From Acestrorhynchus altus (lineage: Eukaryota > Chordata > Actinopteri > Characiformes > Acestrorhynchidae): a DNA stretch of 64,000 bases. Of the stretch, positions 1 through 10,799 are shown piece after piece. Within the stretch, counting starts at the first letter, position 1, and every line of letters starts with the position of its first letter. A program made the translations under genes and the position numbers. The DNA is taken from assembly GCA_034509495.1 (NCBI GenBank), contig CM067524.1, forward strand, positions 3,068,474-3,132,473. Direction: 5' to 3'. The notes beneath the pieces are model-generated. The model made no database searches, was not told the origin of the DNA, and was given only the letters and a program-made list of their open reading frames with translations.

Positions 1-237
1 ACATTGTAAGACTTGGAGGCCAACTACGGTCATCAACCTGCTACTGTGTCAGGCAGACATGAACATCGTTGGTGCGACATCGCTGGTGTCCTTCGTTCCA
101 TCTGGACATTTCGTTTTTACATGTGGTTCTTCGATGCCATCAACACTTGCGTTCACATTCAGCCAGTTTGCCTGGATTAACACACCCAGAACACACTCGA
201 CAACAATGCAATCACCCCCTTTAGAAGCTCCACTTAC

Positions 238-1034
238 TTTCCGTCTTTGAAGTAGGTTTTGAGGGTGTCGCTGAAGCTTTTGGAATATTTCACAAACTCC
301 TTCTTCTGGTGTTCAAGAGTCTGAAAACAAACGAACCCAACGCGATTCAGCTCTGCTCTCAAAGACGGAATTCAAACGGTGTGTGTGTGGTGGAGGTAGT
401 GCTTACCCTGCGGTTCTGATACTGGTATTTCTTAAAAACGTTGTTGACGGTGTCCAGAAGCTCCTTTATAGCACTGGCTATATCTCTGTGGAGAAGAACT
501 GAAACAATTAGCAATAAAGATCAGAACTCCAACAAATCACACTAAAAACAAGGACTGAATCCTGAACTGCAAACACCCAAAAGGCTCATCAGGAAGAGTG
601 TGTGCTTTGGGTTTGTGTTGACCAATCAGATTAAAGACCAGTCTAAACATGTCCCTCTGTCCCGTATGAAACCACCTTCAGTCTAATGTGTATCAGAACG
701 GCCCACTTCACCCGTGTCCTCCTCCTAATGAGGTGTGTGTGTGTAACTGCTGCTCCACCTTTGGTCAAAGGGGGCAGTAATGAGCCATAATGTCATCAGC
801 TATTGACCCCATACAACAACAGGAGAACGAGGAAGCGTAGCAGTAAGAGGTGTAGAAGAGTGTGAGGAGAAATGGGAGGAGGATGTGGGCTGGGTCTCAC
901 TTTATGGTCTGCAGGAAGCGGACTCGATCATTTATTTCGTCTGGAATTTTGCTGAGGATCTGTTTGAGCGCTCTGGCTTTTTCATTTAAGTCCTGGAACT
1001 CCTGCTCCGGTCTCTTGATCATATACTCTGCAAA

Positions 1035-1075
<41 letters not shown>

Positions 1076-1076
1076 A

Positions 1077-1123
<47 letters not shown>

Positions 1124-2783
1124 AACACACACACACAAAGTGCAGAACTGTTTTTCTAATTTGGTCTTTGGGGGTCATTCTTAAATGATCTGCAGCTCAG
1201 CATTGAGATAACCAGCACGTGGATCCACCGAAGGTTCGTGGACCCCTGATCTGAATGACTTACTGTGAAGTTAACAGGCTGAAGATGAAATGATCTCGAA
1301 GAGACAAAGTTGAAGATCAAACACTGTCACTGTATTATCTTGGTTTTATACACATTTAGAGTGAAAAACTCTGCAAACTCTGACCGAGGTCTCGGACATT
1401 AAGGAGCGCGATGGGTTACAGTTCGTTCAGTCATCGTTAGGAAAGACCAGGTGATGCAAATTTCAGAGCTTTATAAAAACCAGACTCCAGCAGCAGGTTT
1501 CAGTGGAGGTCAAGGTAAGGTCTGGAAGACCACTGTACACAGACATGCCAAAAAATAGCTGTATGTAAATCGATTATGCTCATGGGAAGGAGACGATCAG
1601 AGCTGGAGAGAGTCGTGATAGTAGGAGCAGATGGATGAATGGCCATTTAACGTTCTTCGATCCGCAGCGTCACACGTGTATACATCATAAAAATCATTAC
1701 CACCCACAGTGGACAGCGCAGCAGTTGACCACGAGTGATGTGAATGGTGGCGTCTGGCTACAGACGAGCGACTCGGTCAGAAATCACAGCCATATTCAGT
1801 GTTTTCATTCGTTTCACTGCTTGGTGACCATTTGCACCTGTTCATTTCCCTGAAGGAACCGCACCAAGGGATCAAAGAACGTTTTATCGACCTACCATTG
1901 ATGGGATTTCAGCAGAATAACCACCATCAGACCCAACTTTTTCCACAACTGGTTCTATGACGTATTCTGGGTACACACGTGATGCTGTAGATCGAGGAAT
2001 GTTCATTTCTGTCACAACTTTAGTCATGGACCATCCCAACCATCTGACTCCCATCATCACGCCTCTGTCAAACTCCTGTAATTCCCGTTGGCTGTGGGAA
2101 CTGCTGAGTGTTCAGCCTGAACCTGCAGGATGTCAGAGTGTACGGAGGCTTTTGCCCAAACCTTCTACATCGTCCGCAGCCATGCGTAGCAGCGACTCTG
2201 TGAAGTTGATTTCCATGTTCTTCTTCTCCAGGATCTTCATGATGATGTCCTGAGTGAGCCCTGGGTTCTCCTTCTCCGCCTGAGGGGAACAGCACACAAG
2301 AACACCTTCACAGTGTGAACGTAAAGAATCCATATCCCACATTTCTGACATCCACACCCTCTGAGTCCCTCATACAGTGTCTGTGAGAGTTTATAAACCA
2401 TAAACACTGTGCTGCTGTGATCGGTCAGCCCGCACTGCCACTCAGTGATGAGATCAGTGGCCTGCATGGAGGATCTTACCTTAACGAAAGCTGCTCTGAG
2501 AGTCTGAGCCGCGGACAGATTTATCCTCTCCAACTGCAGCAGAACAGAACAGCCTGAGCCTTCATCCACTCTTACATTGCTGTACAACATTTTTGTTGCC
2601 CACCCCGCCCTGGACTAGTTGCCCACCAATTAGCTTTAGAACCAATCAACGGTTCCTGTAAGCATCCAGAAAGGAACCCTGCTCATCAATTACCTCATTG
2701 AAGACTGGGTACATGACTGCATATAACGTCATAGAGACCATCGAACTTGTCTCCGTTTCATTCTTCATCTCTTCCATTGTCAT
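238..2783 (-). CDS. pdcd10: pdcd10 (CCM3), programmed cell death 10, last exon outside window
   Basis: This encodes the small adaptor of the cerebral cavernous malformation and STRIPAK complexes, which binds GCKIII kinases and CCM2. Six coding exons read in order on the minus strand: 2783-2694 (start, TMEEMKNETETSSMVSM), 2533-2480 (NLSAAQTLRAAF), 2279-2162 (AEKENPGLTQDIIMKILEKK), 1027-901 (EFQDLNEKARALKQILSKIP), 485-407 (ASAIKELLDTVNNVFKKYQY) and 320-238 (EFVKYSKSFSDTLKTYFKDG). All junctions are GT/AG and phases agree (551 nt so far). The first codon of the longer mammalian start is TTG here, so translation should begin at the ATG at 2783. The terminal exon (AINVFVSANRL in other vertebrates) should lie left of position 1. 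N-terminal dimerisation helices and most of the FAT-like domain are present. No frameshift is seen. Identification is very secure; only the 5' UTR structure is unknown. Confidence 0.95.
1031..1137. repeat. (CA)n microsatellite at a pdcd10 splice acceptor
   Basis: This is a CA dinucleotide run with AAA interruptions. In the pdcd10 sense direction it is (UG)n ending in TTTTGCAG, so it forms the upstream part of the exon 1027-901 acceptor. Confidence 0.9.
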
Positions 2784-2968
2784 CCTCAATGGATGACCCA
2801 CCGCAGGTAAAACTGGCAAACCAGAGTTCACCTACAGCTCGGCTCCAGCTACGGCTCCCCCTGGAGAAAGAAGATGGGACAGGCTCAGTTTATGATTCTT
2901 CACATTCTTGTTACATCACATTGGTGAAGAACATCCCTCGCAGCAGTTTGATTTATTTTTTTCCACAG

Positions 2969-3125
2969 ACTGATCCTGAGCTGAGGCGCGGGCCGATCCT
3001 GAGCTGAGGCGCGGGCCGATCCTGAGCTGAGGCGCGGGCCGATCCTGAGCTGAGGCGCGGGCCGAACCTGAGCTGAGGCGCGGGCCGAACCTGAGCTGAG
3101 GCGCGGGCCGATCCTGAGCTGAGGC
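2969..3125. repeat. 23-bp GC-rich minisatellite
   Basis: About seven copies of a 23-bp unit containing CTGAGCTGAGGCGCGGGCC, with GATC or GAAC between copies. It lies between the first pdcd10 coding exon and the promoter, in the presumed first intron. Confidence 0.9.
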
Positions 3126-3249
3126 GAGGACTCATCCTAAGAGTAGGACCTGACCTGCAGGACGGACACCCAGACACAGTCATGTTAGTTTGAACCCAAA
3201 CTGGTTTGGGTTCATTTAGTAACACCTACAGTGTTTAGTCCAGGTGAGG

Positions 3250-3610
3250 AACACTGAAGGACCATTAAAGAAGCATTAAAGGAACACTGAAGGAACATTA
3301 AAGGAGCATTAAAGGAACACTCAAGGAACATTAAAGGAGCATTAAAGGAACACTGAAGGAACATTAAAGGAGCATTAAAGGAACACTGAAGGACCATTAA
3401 AGAAGCATTAAAGGAACACTGAAGGAATATTAAAGGAGCATTAAAGGAACACTGAAGGACCATTAAAGAAGCATTAAAGGAACACTGAAGGAACATTAAA
3501 GGAGCATTAAAGGAACACTGAAGGAACATTAAAGAAGCATTAAAGGAACCCTGAAGGAACATTAAAGAAACACTGAAGGAACATTAAAGAAACACTGAAG
3601 GAACATTTAA
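3250..3610. repeat. 33-bp minisatellite near the pdcd10 promoter
   Basis: Degenerate tandem units built on AAGGAACACTGAAGGAACAT and AAAGGAGCATT. The long reading frames across it come from a repeat period divisible by three and are not genes. Confidence 0.85.
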
Positions 3611-3639
3611 GGGACAGAGGCGGACAGGCAGAGTAAATA

Positions 3640-4260
3640 AAGGACAGCAGTGCAGCTGCTATCTGGTCGGGCCGTTCCACCTTAAATGGGTCGCAGTGAC
3701 TCTGGCGCGCAGCAGCTGCTGTATTTAAGGTGGAACGGAGAAGATCAGCAGACCGCCGCACCGCGCAGCTCGACCCGAACCGGCTCCGAAACAAGCGGCT
3801 TAGCGTAGCGTAGCGTAGCATAGGCGCGTTAGCGTTAGCCTTTAGCGGCGGCGGAACCGCGCGGCCCACTGCGGGCTCAGTCCGGCTCAGTCCAGCTCCG
3901 TCCGGCCGGTACCTGCACTCAGAACCGCGGTCCGAGCGGCGCGCGCTCCTGCCGAACAACTTCTCAACCAGGAAGTTTCGGCGCCTGCCCCGCCCCGCTC
4001 CGCCCCCGCGCTCCTATTGGCTACGGCCTGCGTCCCGATTGGTCGGTGGTTCACATTCGCAGCATCGGCAAAAATATCAGCCAATCAGACAGCAAACAAG
4101 TAACGCGTATAGGTGGAATCTGCCGGAATCTTGGCGATGACGTCCAGCGATAGGCCAATCAAAGAGCTCCAAAACAACGCGGCCCCGCCTTACATCGCCC
4201 CGCCCCCGCTGTTGCCTAGGCAGCTAGAAATCCTCCTGAAAGCCAAACGTAGCTTTGTTC
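3640..4260 (-). promoter_or_regulatory. pdcd10: CpG-island promoter of pdcd10 with clustered CCAAT boxes
   Basis: The segment is CpG-dense compared with its surroundings. It has Sp1-type GC boxes around 3985-4010 and four CCAAT motifs on either strand at 4016-4020, 4038-4042, 4081-4085 and 4155-4159. It lies about 0.9-1.4 kb upstream of the pdcd10 ATG, so transcription probably starts near 3900 and a noncoding first exon is spliced to 2783. NF-Y-type spacing suggests a housekeeping promoter. No plus-strand gene was found that would make it bidirectional. Confidence 0.75.
3672..3738. promoter_or_regulatory. Inverted repeat, TCCACCTTAAAT palindrome copy A
   Basis: Left arm CCGTTCCACCTTAAAT (3672-3687) is the exact reverse complement of ATTTAAGGTGGAACGG (3723-3738). 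The 35-bp GC-rich spacer contains GTGACT, GCGCGCAGC and GCTGCTG. It lies at the inner edge of the pdcd10 CpG island. Related copies occur at 40656-40740 and 60794-60828. Confidence 0.85.
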
Positions 4261-5016
4261 ACTTTGATGGTTCATATTAATCACCATTAATCACATTAAT
4301 TATTCTGTATCCAGTGTGAATTTGTTAGTATATGCTATTAATGATTTCGCTATCCAGTGTGAAATCTACAGTATCATAAATTATTCAGAATCTTGTGTGA
4401 ATTTTTCATCATCTACTATGAATTATGCAGTATTTACTACATGATATTATAAATATGTTTACTATATGTACACTATGTATTTACTGTAACTAATATTTTT
4501 TATAAAACCACGTATTTATAAAATGTGTATCTTAAGAAAGTTCTTATCTAAACAGAATTAAGCCTTTTAAAGTCAGAGTTTGTACTAATGAGTAGTGTTT
4601 TATAGGAATTATAGTTTAATTACAATGTAATGAACACATTTAAACAAATAATAGGACAATAAGAAACTACAGAATGAAAACAAACAGGGTCTTAAAATCC
4701 CCAAAGTATTCCTGTGAAGACTGACAGTCCAGTTTAAAGAAACCAGCTCCAGAATGTTCTGCAGGTGAAACTCAGGTTTTAGCAGCAAAGCAAAAAGTCA
4801 TTTTACATATTACATTTCAGAATGCAGTTTTAAAAATGTGTAAATACTTATAATAAAAATGTGTTTACATACTCAAATGTGAGAAAATGACTTTCATATA
4901 ATAATTACAACTTAAATATAAATCATTTTAAAATAACATTTTTTCAAAGAAAATCCATTTTCTTATACATTCAGTTTGAGTGGGAGTCTGAAGAGCTAAA
5001 CCACTGTATGGAGCAA
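4261..5016. other. AT-rich intergenic stretch, no gene seen
   Basis: A/T-rich sequence between the pdcd10 promoter and the 3' side of ptx3. It contains several minus-strand poly(A)-like hexamers, so part of it may be ptx3 3' UTR. No coding exon or recognisable repeat was seen. Confidence 0.5.
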
Positions 5017-5590
5017 AGAGTGTGTATGTGGAGTTTATGGAGTGAGGAGTGATGGGAGTGTATATGTGGAGTGTATGGAGTGAGGAGTGATGGGAGTGTA
5101 TATGTGGAGTGTATGGAGTGAGGAGTGATGGAAGTGTATATGTGGAGTTTATGGAGTGAGGAGTGATGGGAGTGTATATGTGGAGTGTATGGAGTGAGGA
5201 GTGGTGGGAGTGTATATGTGGAGTGTATGGAGTGAGGAGTGGTGGGAGTGTATATGTGGAGTTTATGGAGTGAGGAGTGATGGGAGTGTACATGTGGAGT
5301 GTATGGAGTGAGGAGTGGTGGGAGTGTATATGTGGAGTGTATGGAGTGAGGAGTGTATATGTGGAGTTTATGGAGTGAGGACTGATGGGAGTGTATAAGT
5401 GGAGTTTATGGAGTGAGGAGTGATGGGAGTGTACATGTGGAGTGTATGGAGTCAGGAGTGGTGGGAGTGTATATGTGGAGTGTATGGAGTGAGGAGTGTA
5501 TATGTGGAGTTTATGGAGTGAGCAGTGGTGGGAGTGTATATGTGGAGTGTATGGAGTGAGGAGTGGTGGGAGTGTATATGTGGAGTGTTT
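5017..5590. repeat. 38-bp minisatellite abutting the ptx3 stop codon
   Basis: About 15 units of roughly 38 bp (GTATATGTGGAGTGTATGG, GTGAGGAGTGATGGGAGT). The array starts about 40 bp past the ptx3 stop codon, so the ptx3 3' UTR must include it unless a poly(A) site lies in those 40 bp. Confidence 0.9.
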
Positions 5591-5629
5591 CACTCTTTAT
5601 GATTCATTGGGCTGATGTTCAGTGGAGGG

Positions 5630-8600
5630 TCAGTTTATATATTGAACACCACCATGTGGAATTATCTCAGAAACTCCCCAGCCAATCACGTCCCCCCGCT
5701 CGTCACAGGCTCCGTCCCGATTTGCCAGTTTCATTATCTCGTCCGGGTTCAGGGGGCGACTCCACATGTTGATGCCGGTCAGTTTGCCAGTGAAAGCCAC
5801 AGCAGCTTCCATGTCTCTGTACATTCCAGAGGAGCTCTTCTCCTGACCAAGCAGAACAGTGCCTCTTTCAGGCAGCCTGTGGCCCTGAGCCACTGCAGAC
5901 AAGCTGGACACCTGCTCACCATCCACCCAGAGTGAGACCACGCCCCCTTCTGACCCCCAAGTTGCACAGTAATGCCTCCATTGACCTGCTGACCCGGCAT
6001 TGCGGGCCTGGACGGCAGCCAGTTCACCGCTGATGCTGAAGGTGACCATGTTTCTGTTCAGCAGCAGCTGGAGTGCCTGAGGGTTCCTCTCACTGCTGTA
6101 GGAGAACAGGACGGTTTTGTCCAGTGCCTCAGTCACCCGCACCCACAAACAGATGGTCAGAGCGGTCAGAGAGGGTGACACCATCGCCTCCGCAAAACTG
6201 TGCTTAGAGCGCATCGGAAACAGCAGAGCCATCTCACAGCCTGCGGTTACAGACAGCACATAATACACTGCATTATATATTTACTTAATTCATACTGGAT
6301 CCTGAATCATTTATATTAGATACTGAATAATTCATAGTGGATTCTGAATAATTCATAGTGGATTCTGAATAATTCATACTGGATCCTGAATAATTCATAC
6401 TGGATCCTGAATAATTCACATTAGATACTGAATAATTCATAGTGGATTCTGAATAATTCATAGTGGATTCTGAATAATTCATATTAGATACTGAATAATT
6501 CATAGTGGATTCTGAATAATTCATAGTGGATTCTGAATAATTCATACTGGATCCTGAATAATTCATATTAGATACTGAATAATTCATAGTGGATTCTGAA
6601 TAATTCATAGTGGATTCTGAATAATTCATACTGGATCCTGAATAATTCATATTAGATACTGAATAATTCATAGTGGATTCTGAATAATTCATAGTGGATT
6701 CTGAATAATTCATACTGGATCCTGAATAATTCATATTAGATACTGAATAATTCATAGTGGATTCTGAATAATTCATAGTGGATTCTGAATAATTCATACT
6801 GGATCCTGAATAATTCATATTAGATACTGAATAATTCATAGTGGATTCTGAATAATTCATAGTGGATTCTGAATAATTCATACTGGATCCTGAATAATTC
6901 ATATTAGATACTGAATAATTCATAGTGGATTCTGAATAATTCATAGTGGATTCTGAATAATTCATATTAGATACTGAATAATTCATAGTGGATTCTGAAT
7001 AATTCATAGTGGATTCTGAATAATTCATACTGGATCCTGAATAATTCACATTAGATACTGAATAATTCATAGTGGATTCTGAATAATTCATAGTGGATTC
7101 TGAATAATTCATATTAGATACTGAATAATTCATAGTGGATTCTGAATAATTCATAGTGGATTCTGAATAATTCATACTGGATCCTGAATAATTCACATTA
7201 GATACTGAATAATTCATAGTGGATTCTGAATAATTCATAGTGGATTCTGAATAATTCATATTAGATACTGAATAATTCATAGTGGATTCTGAATAATTCA
7301 TAGTGGATTCTGAATAATTCATACTGGATCCTGAATAATTCACATTAGATACTGAATAATTCATAGTGGATTCTGAATAATTCATAGTGGATTCTGAATA
7401 ATTCATATTAGATACTGAATAATTCATAGTGGATTCTGAATAATTCATAGTGGATTCTGAATAATTCATACTGGATCCTGAATAATTCACATTAGATACT
7501 GAATAATTCATAGTGGATTCTGAATAATTCATAGTGGATTCTGAATAATTCATATTAGATACTGAATAATTCATAGTGGATTCTGAATAATTCATAGTGG
7601 ATTCTGAATAATTCATACTGGATCCTGAATAATTCACATTAGATACTGAATAATTCATAGTGGATTCTGAATAATTCATAGTGGATTCTGAATAATTCAT
7701 ATTAGATACTGAATAATTCATAGTGGATTCTGAATAATTCATAGTGGATTCTGAATAATTCATACTGGATCCTGAATAATTCACATTAGATACTGAATAA
7801 TTCATAGTGGATTCTGAATAATTCATAGTGGATTCTGAATAATTCATATTAGATACTGAATAATTCATAGTGGATTCTGAATAATTCATAGTGGATTCTG
7901 AATAATTCATATTAGATACTGAATAATTCATAGTGGATTCTGAATAATTCATAGTGGATTCTGAATAATTCATAGTGGATTCTGAATAATTCATATTAGA
8001 TACTGAATAATTCATAGTGGATACAAAATAATGAGTTTACCAGGGTTGAGCGGAGGTGTTTACCTGAGGGCAGGTATCGGTGGGCAGCAGCCCGCTGGAG
8101 CAGAGCCAGCTGGGTGTGAACTCTCTGCAGGTCTGCCACTGTTGTTATCAGCGCTCGTTCCAGCTCCCCTCTGTCCGACTCCTGCTGGGTCTTCATCATC
8201 ACCTGGCCGTGTCCGTTCTCCAGGTTCTCCAGGTTCTCCAGATGACCTGCCTGCAGTCTAGTAAAGTTCTCTAGCTGCTGGAGGGCAGAACTACACTGTA
8301 CCTGCAGACTATTGGCTGCCTGATTCATCTTGGCCACAGCTGCATCCAGTCTGCGTTCCAGCTGCTGACCAAGAGCTATGCAGGACTCCTCTGGTGAAGC
8401 ATTGCTGCAGGACCTGCTCTGGAGCTCCTCTCTGAGGCTCCTCGTCTGCTGCTCGCCAGCCTCCAAGATCATGTTTTGCCTCATATGGGAATCTTCCAGC
8501 ACGGTGAAGAGTTTATCCCAGCGGGACTGATCCCGACTCCCGCAGGGACTGGAGGTGGTCCCTGTGGCAACCAGAGGAATACAAGTATAACTGGTCCTGC

Positions 8601-9794
8601 ATCACATTCCACCTTCAATTTTCCAGCAGTCCAGGTCTGCCGTCAGCACCACACCTGATCACTGTTGATCTTTCAGAAAGGGTTAGAGGGTTCTGGAATC
8701 TCAGAATGCATGAAGTGAAAGAACCCGTTCCAGTCCTGTATGTTTAGGAGGAACCTGAGCTGGGCGTACAGAGAAGAACTCTTCAGGAATGGTGTGACGA
8801 TGGATTGGTAAAGCAGGACTTTAAATGAGTGTATTTCACTGCTATAAGCGTGAAACTGACGTCCTGCTTCGGGTGACACTCTGAAGAACATCGAGTTAAA
8901 ACTCAAACACAGGAATGTTCTAGCTGATCTGACCGCACTGATGAAACACTTCTCAAAGCTGTTGCTTCAGAGATTTTTACGAGCTGTTGGTTAAACTCTG
9001 ACACCACAGTCAGAACACACTGCTGTGCTTGTACACACCCCATCAGTGAACACCACACACACCTGATATCACTCTGTCACTCTCAGCGTATCCATTATTG
9101 AGTGACATGTCAGAACCACAGAGTGATGAATCAGCTATGGACTGTGGTGAGTTATTGGGTGATATATCAGTTATGGTGACATTTCAGAGTTGGAGTAATA
9201 TATACACACATCTGTAACAGAGTGATTTATCAGTGATACATTAGAGGTGTGTATTGTAGCGTTGTGTTCTACCTGCTGAGAGTGTTCTAAACTTGCTCCT
9301 TCCAGAAGAGGAGAATAAACACTACTGAAAACTGAGTAACATCTAGAACCGAAGACCTTCTGAGCCCATCCAGCATCTCTTAGCACAGGAGCTGGAGTGT
9401 GATACACTCTTTCTAAAGCAGTCCAGGAGCTGAACCAGAACAGCACAATAAATAAACCCAGAGAAGTTAATCCAGACAGACAGGATGAGAGCAGAAATAG
9501 ACCTGAGGAGAACGTTCTCACTGACCTACTGGAGGAGAAACTATCAGTGTGTGACACATGCAGCTGTAACAGAACATTACTGAAGCAGATGGAACTCCTG
9601 TGAGAGGTTCTGATTTGGAGTGAGATGAGGACGGGGGTCCTGTGAGGTGCTGAAGCAGTAGATAACATACCTTCCTGCTGCTCAGTGTCAGAGATCGGGT
9701 TGTAGTAGGAGTTGGAGTAGTCCTCATAGTTGTAGCTCAGTGCGGTCAGCAGCCAGGGCAACGCCAGCAGCCACAGGGTCTGGGTCAGAGCCAT
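5630..9794 (-). CDS. ptx3: ptx3, long pentraxin 3
   Basis: This is a secreted pattern-recognition molecule of innate immunity that binds C1q, factor H and microbes. Three exons match the usual PTX3 structure: 9794-9671 (signal peptide MALTQTLWLLALPWLLTALS, then an acidic Tyr-rich N-terminus), 8561-8064 (SRWDKLFTVLEDSHM, then coiled-coil segments) and 6240-5630 (pentraxin domain from CEMALLFPMRS to IGWGVSEIIPHGGVQYIN). Phases agree and the predicted protein is 410 residues (human about 381). The pentraxin signature HxCxTWxS reads HYCATWGS. The glycosylated NKT sequence of mammalian PTX3 (LNKTILFS) is LDKTVLFS here, so that sequon is absent. The intron between exons 2 and 3 is almost wholly a 21-bp satellite. 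A kappaB-like site and TATA-like box lie upstream. There are no frame disruptions. Confidence 0.96.
6290..8030. repeat. 21-bp satellite with higher-order structure in ptx3 intron 2
   Basis: About 82 tandem units of 21 bp share AATTCATA and CTGAATAATTC. There are three main unit types: AGTGGATTCTG (A), ACTGGATCCTG (B) and ATTAGATACTG (C). On the ptx3 sense strand the right-hand part repeats a seven-unit block (147 bp) and the left-hand part a four-unit block (84 bp). The array fills nearly all of intron 8063-6241. The very long minus-strand reading frame of heptads MNYSEST/MNYSVSN/MNYSGSS is a by-product of the 21-bp period. Confidence 0.95.
8562..9670. other. ptx3 intron 1, no other feature
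   Basis: An ordinary intron of about 1.1 kb between the signal-peptide exon and the coiled-coil exon. No repeat, RNA gene or coding exon was recognised. Confidence 0.6.
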
Positions 9795-9904
9795 GCTGTG
9801 GTCAGTTCTGCTCTGTTTGGATTTCGATTCTGAAGATCAGGCCTGTCCGGCCCGACTCTGCTGACTCTGACTGGAGCTTCAGATGCTGACCTTCAGCCTG
9901 AATG

Positions 9905-9970
9905 TTAGTGAGAGCTCTGGGGACTGAGAGACTTTTAAACATGACCTGCTGAAAGGGGGGTCCCACTGCC
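9905..9970 (-). promoter_or_regulatory. ptx3: ptx3 core promoter: TATA-like box and kappaB-like site
   Basis: On the minus strand a TATA-like TTTAAAAG lies at 9939-9932, about 140 bp upstream of the ATG. A palindromic GGGGGGTCCC at 9955-9964 fits the NF-kappaB consensus GGGRNNYYCC and lies about 20 bp further upstream. Mammalian PTX3 is induced through NF-kappaB, so the arrangement fits, but the site call is by consensus only. Confidence 0.55.
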
Positions 9971-10125
9971 GTAACACTCTCTTACAGCCAGCCAGTGATT
10001 GTGAGTGTGTGTGTGAGTGTGTGTGTAAGTGGTGGAACTTCGGGGGAGGAGATTCCCTCAGTAGAGACACGGCCTCCAATCAGAGAGAATTTACACAGAC
10101 AGAACCTTCTCATGACTAATCTGAA

Positions 10126-10205
10126 AAGGTCAAGGACTGGTCCTACTGGGCCCTGGACTGGTCTTACTGGGCCCTGGACTGGTCTTACTGGGCCCTGGAC
10201 TGGGA
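10126..10205. repeat. Short 21-bp tandem repeat
   Basis: About 3.5 copies of TACTGGGCCCTGGACTGGTC plus one base, upstream of ptx3. Confidence 0.85.
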
Positions 10206-10471
10206 TGAATCTGTGTTAACAGTGGTGTGAATCTGACAGGTGTTCTGAGGGGTTCTGGGTTTGGGTTCTTGTGCAGTGTTTAGGTTTAGGTCTTAGGTGT
10301 TCTCATTCCATGGATGTACACATATTGGTGGTAATAGCTGTGGGGACATGGGGCAAATCATAGAGACAAAGGACACACACACACACAAACACACACACAC
10401 AGTATACTGTTTATATATATGAAGATTTTACTGAAGAGTTAAAAGCAGTTAAACACTCCCACTCTGGCACA

Positions 10472-10473
<2 letters not shown>

Positions 10474-10534
<61 letters not shown>

Positions 10535-10628
10535 TGTGTGTGTGAGTGTGTGTGTGTGTATGTGTGTGTGTGTGTGAGTGTGTGTGTGTGTGTGTGTGTG
10601 AGTGTGTGTGTGTGTGTGAGTGTGTGTG

Positions 10629-10668
<40 letters not shown>

Positions 10669-10693
10669 TGTGTGTGTGTGTGTGTGTGAGTGT

Positions 10694-10756
<63 letters not shown>
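10474..10756. repeat. Long (GT)n microsatellite
   Basis: Around 280 bp of nearly pure TG dinucleotides with occasional AG, TA and TTTT interruptions. The Cys-Val and Thr-His reading frames across it are artefacts. Confidence 0.97.
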
Positions 10757-10760
<4 letters not shown>

Positions 10761-10799
10761 CGTGCGTATGTGGCGTTTGCAGAGTAATGAGGGGAACAA

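Noticed and set aside
1..237. Terminal pdcd10 exon within the first 237 bases
   Set aside because: None of the minus-strand frames gives the expected INVFVSANRL-type C-terminus; a chance GCCATCAACA on the plus strand is in the wrong orientation.
3540..4084. Minus-strand Arg/Ala-rich frames in the CpG island
   Set aside because: GC-rich promoter sequence lacks stops by composition; no homology, and the pdcd10 frame starts at 2783.
6285..8015. A 576-residue minus-strand reading frame of MNYSxSx heptads
   Set aside because: It is a by-product of the 21-bp satellite period. It lies within a ptx3 intron and has no homology, start context or codon bias of a gene.
10449..10799. Thr-His and Cys-Val reading frames in CA/GT runs, also at 862-1188, 33630-33884, 38355-38826 and 51467-51911
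   Set aside because: Dinucleotide microsatellites lack stop codons in several frames; there is no other evidence of coding.
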